Of a DNA stretch of 32,585 nt, positions 30,432 to 32,585 are shown piece after piece. The stretch's first letter is position 1; each line of letters begins with the position of its first letter. The notes beneath the pieces were generated by a model. It was given only the letters and a program-made list of their open reading frames with translations. It was not told the DNA's origin and did no database searches. Source of the stretch: Parachlamydiales bacterium (GTDB lineage Bacteria > Chlamydiota > Chlamydiia > Chlamydiales > Parachlamydiaceae); the NCBI GenBank assembly GCA_020051075.1, contig JAGVJP010000123.1, forward strand, positions 1 to 32,585. The letters run 5' to 3'. Both the position numbers and the translations under genes were made by a program.

Positions 30432-32123
30432 ATGAATTTTAGATCTGCCTTTGCATCATTTCTGAAAGCATCTTTTTATGTTTGTTGCTTCGTATTCCTC
30501 AGTGCTGGTGCTCTTTTTTCATCGGACCGGCTTGAAAAATGTTATGATGACTTTCTGTGTGAAACAAAGAACATATTGTCTGAAGCAGGTCTTCGCTCTC
30601 CGCGTACCTGTAAAAGATGCGGAACGATCCCTTATCCTTCCAATACCGGCTTTATAACTCCTGATCCCATCATTCATTCATCGGAAGTTTGGAGCTTCGT
30701 CAGCGAACCCAATTTGCACCCGATGAAAATTACCGTGACTACGTTTAAACCCGGCACATCATCGGGTTTGATATTTCTTGCCCCCTACGGTTTTTCAGAT
30801 GTTGCCATGGTGGGACAATCTGGGTCATTGATTTTGGATAATGAAGGTAATCCTGTATGGTTTCGTCCTCTAAGCACCCCCAATTTAATGAATACCGTTT
30901 TTCGGATGCAAACATTTAACCGCAAACCAGTCCTGACTTTCTGGCAAGGCACCCTCGCCACGCCGCCGGCTTATACCAATGTGCCTGCAGGGTCTTCTGA
31001 ATCAGGCTCCTGTTATTACATCCTCGACAACACTTACAAGGTCATTAAAACAGTCTCGGCGAAAAAAGGTTTTATCTCGGATATTCATGAATTTCTTCTT
31101 ACTCCGAAAAATACTGCATTATTTCTTTCAACCAAACAAGTGCCGATGGACTTAACTCCTTATGGAGGGCCTAAAGATGGGTTTATTCAGGATTTTGCGA
31201 TCCAGGAAATCGATCTGCATACAAACAAGCTTGTCTTTTTTTGGGATGCACTTGAGCATATACCGCTCACAGATTCTTTTGAACCTGCATCAAGCGCAAC
31301 TTCCAGCAATAACGTATGGGATGCCTTTCATTTAAATTCTATCGGTCTTACAGACAGTGTCGATGACATATTGGTGTCAGGACGCAATACTTGGACAATT
31401 TACAAAATCAACAAGCCCACCGGGAATATTGTCTGGCAGCTTGGCGGCAAGCAGACTAGTTTTACGATAGAGAATGGGGCAGAATTTTCTTGGCAGCATG
31501 ACGCCCGTTTCCTGCCATGCAATCGTATCAGCATGTTTGACGACAACTCGGATGGTTCATCGGTTCCTGGTCCTTCATCACATGGATTGATCCTTCAATT
31601 GGACTTGGTCAATCGAACCGCCAGTTTGTATCGATCCTATTATCATGATCCCAATATCACAGTGGCCTCACAGGGTAATGTACAGAGTTTAGCCAATGGG
31701 AATAAATTTGTCGGCTGGGGGCAGTCGCAATACTATTCTGAATATAAACGGGCAGGAAATACCGAAACAGATCCTGCTCTGAATCTGCTTTACGATGCTC
31801 AAATGCCAAGCCCCAATTACACCTATCGCGCTTATCGCAATAAGTGGGTCGGCAAGCCATTTTATCCACCCAGCATAGGAATAACATCAACCAGTGGGCA
31901 GATAACGGTTTACGCTTCATGGAATGGTTCTACTGAAACGGCACAATGGCAGGTGTTATCCGGATCCAAACGTAAGAAACTGTCTGTGATAGCCTCTGCA
32001 GATAAATCTGGCTTTGAAACCAGCATACCAGTCAGTGAAACAGGTCCCTATTTCCAGATAAAAGCACTTAATGCACGTGGCAGGGTGATTGGAAAATCAA
32101 AGATAGTAAAGTTGGGAAGCTAG
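30432..32123 (+). CDS. Exported arylsulfotransferase (ASST)-family protein
   Basis: A 563-residue protein of the arylsulfotransferase family (the ASST_2 type common in fungi and actinobacteria). An N-terminal signal segment (about 1-32) is followed by a beta-propeller-type catalytic body. Likely active-site histidines lie in DIHEFLLT (H219), WDAFHLNSI (H300) and SWQHDARF (H356). The last 80 residues form a small Ig-like domain. ASST enzymes move sulfate between phenolic donors and acceptors without PAPS; whether this one does is untested. I start at 30432 because AGGA is seven bases upstream and the signal peptide then leads; a frame from 30357 adds 25 residues. No modification partner gene is nearby. 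Confidence 0.85.
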   Translation: MNFRSAFASFLKASFYVCCFVFLSAGALFSSDRLEKCYDDFLCETKNILSEAGLRSPRTCKRCGTIPYPSNTGFITPDPIIHSSEVWSFVSEPNLHPMKITVTTFKPGTSSGLIFLAPYGFSDVAMVGQSGSLILDNEGNPVWFRPLSTPNLMNTVFRMQTFNRKPVLTFWQGTLATPPAYTNVPAGSSESGSCYYILDNTYKVIKTVSAKKGFISDIHEFLLTPKNTALFLSTKQVPMDLTPYGGPKDGFIQDFAIQEIDLHTNKLVFFWDALEHIPLTDSFEPASSATSSNNVWDAFHLNSIGLTDSVDDILVSGRNTWTIYKINKPTGNIVWQLGGKQTSFTIENGAEFSWQHDARFLPCNRISMFDDNSDGSSVPGPSSHGLILQLDLVNRTASLYRSYYHDPNITVASQGNVQSLANGNKFVGWGQSQYYSEYKRAGNTETDPALNLLYDAQMPSPNYTYRAYRNKWVGKPFYPPSIGITSTSGQITVYASWNGSTETAQWQVLSGSKRKKLSVIASADKSGFETSIPVSETGPYFQIKALNARGRVIGKSKIVKLGS

Positions 32124-32217
32124 CAGCGAGTGATATAGCAATGCTCTATGAACGAACGGTACTTTCAAAGAACAGCAATTGTGGGTGAACAAACGGCTGT
32201 TGTTCTCCCACAAGAGG

Positions 32218-32294
32218 AAGGGACCTAAGGGAAAGGGACAAGGGACCACAAGGACCTAAGGGACGAAAGGGACCTAAAAAGGGACTTAAAGGAC
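32218..32294 (+). repeat. GGGAC-rich minisatellite
   Basis: About eight copies of GGGAC or GGAC recur at intervals of 7-17 bases, several within an AAGGGACCTAA unit. The minus-strand translation is Pro/Leu/Ser rich but has no gene features, so I treat it as a simple repeat. Confidence 0.75.
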
Positions 32295-32457
32295 TCGTTA
32301 GTTTATTAACGTTTAAGCTATTACACATCAATTAATGAGTTCGCTTATCGTTCCTTTGAGGTAATTGCAGAAGTCGGGCCTGAACTTGCTCGACCTAGGC
32401 TATCGCCCCCAACCAACTTTTATAAGTGCACAGGTTCTGATCAACATCCTTTGGGGG

Positions 32458-32558
32458 AAAAGCGAAAGGGGGCTTTCGCACTCCAAACGCTTCGCGTATC
32501 CAACGAATCGTCTTGGATACGCGAAGCGTTTGGAGTGCGGAAGTCCTCTTCCGCTTTT
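32458..32558. repeat. Long palindrome containing the dispersed repeat, right copy
   Basis: The inner 27 bases pair perfectly (32477-32503 with 32513-32539, 9-base loop). Pairing continues outward with a few G-T pairs and about one mismatch to arms of about 46 bases, ending AAAA / TTTT. Bases 32520-32551 are the exact reverse complement of 95-126. It could be a REP/MITE element that also works as a terminator. Confidence 0.85.
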
Positions 32559-32585
32559 GCAACGAATCATTTTGCCAAGTACCTG

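Larger units (their letters stand above)
32124..32585. other. Non-coding right flank
   Basis: No credible gene is visible. The region contains a GGGAC-rich minisatellite (32218-32294), a small CGTTA/TAACG hairpin (32296-32311) and a long palindrome (32458-32558) that includes the inverted copy of the repeat at 95-126. Confidence 0.65.

Noticed and set aside
32146..32331. Pro/Leu-rich minus-strand small protein
   Set aside because: It is the translation of the GGGAC minisatellite and has no start signal or homologous feature.

Overview
The window reads as a bacterial, probably Gram-negative chromosome segment: Shine-Dalgarno-led genes, densely overlapping operons, signal peptides and a small outer-membrane-type beta-barrel protein. 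The mix (an animal-type single-chain xanthine dehydrogenase, an IPT/YVTN/PKD surface protein, a BPL_N-BioY pair, a relic of an archaeal-type ATPase) would suit an amoeba-associated bacterium such as an environmental member of the Chlamydiota. That placement is a low-confidence inference, because no rRNA or phylogenetic marker is present. No gene runs off either edge. Both ends carry the same 32-base repeat in opposite orientation, so the window may be a contig bounded by a dispersed repeat.

Layout. Positions 1-323 are non-coding repeats. Positions 324-9281 (minus strand) hold a molybdenum-hydroxylase locus: a secreted protein of unknown function, a 1376-residue XDH-family enzyme, XdhC, a secreted alpha/beta hydrolase and a secreted GMC oxidoreductase. 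Positions 9411-14843 (minus) hold a tightly packed molybdenum cofactor operon: moaA, moeA, a TSUP transporter, moaD, a MoeB-rhodanese protein, moaE and a moaC-moaB fusion. Together they look like an enzyme plus its cofactor supply. The XDH-like protein keeps the catalytic Glu but has Gln and Ser where xanthine-oxidising enzymes have Glu802 and Arg880 (bovine numbering), so xanthine may not be its substrate. Positions 14921-15133 hold a perfect 34-bp hairpin and the stump of an ATPase gene. Positions 15139-16460 (minus) hold bioY and a BPL_N amidotransferase-like gene.

Positions 16775-26589 (plus) are the most unusual part: a four-gene, translationally coupled operon with its own promoter. It encodes (1) a ClpB-D2-like AAA+ protein whose N-terminal half looks like an AAA domain without a P-loop, (2) a small NrdG-like radical SAM protein, (3) a 1937-residue protein joining zinc knuckles, a pseudokinase, an SF1 UPF1/DNA2-type helicase and a C-terminal PD-(D/E)XK nuclease-like domain, and (4) a coiled-coil protein starting MSGPKVVRIVTK. 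The composition resembles an NTP-dependent biological-conflict (anti-phage) system. I cannot match it to a named one.

Positions 26596-32123 carry envelope and exported functions: a histidine phosphatase, a beta-barrel protein, an IPT-YVTN-PKD-FN3 surface protein and an arylsulfotransferase-family protein, with a broken copy of part of the histidine phosphatase gene between the last two. Positions 32124-32585 are non-coding, with a GGGAC-rich minisatellite and a hairpin of about 46 bp.
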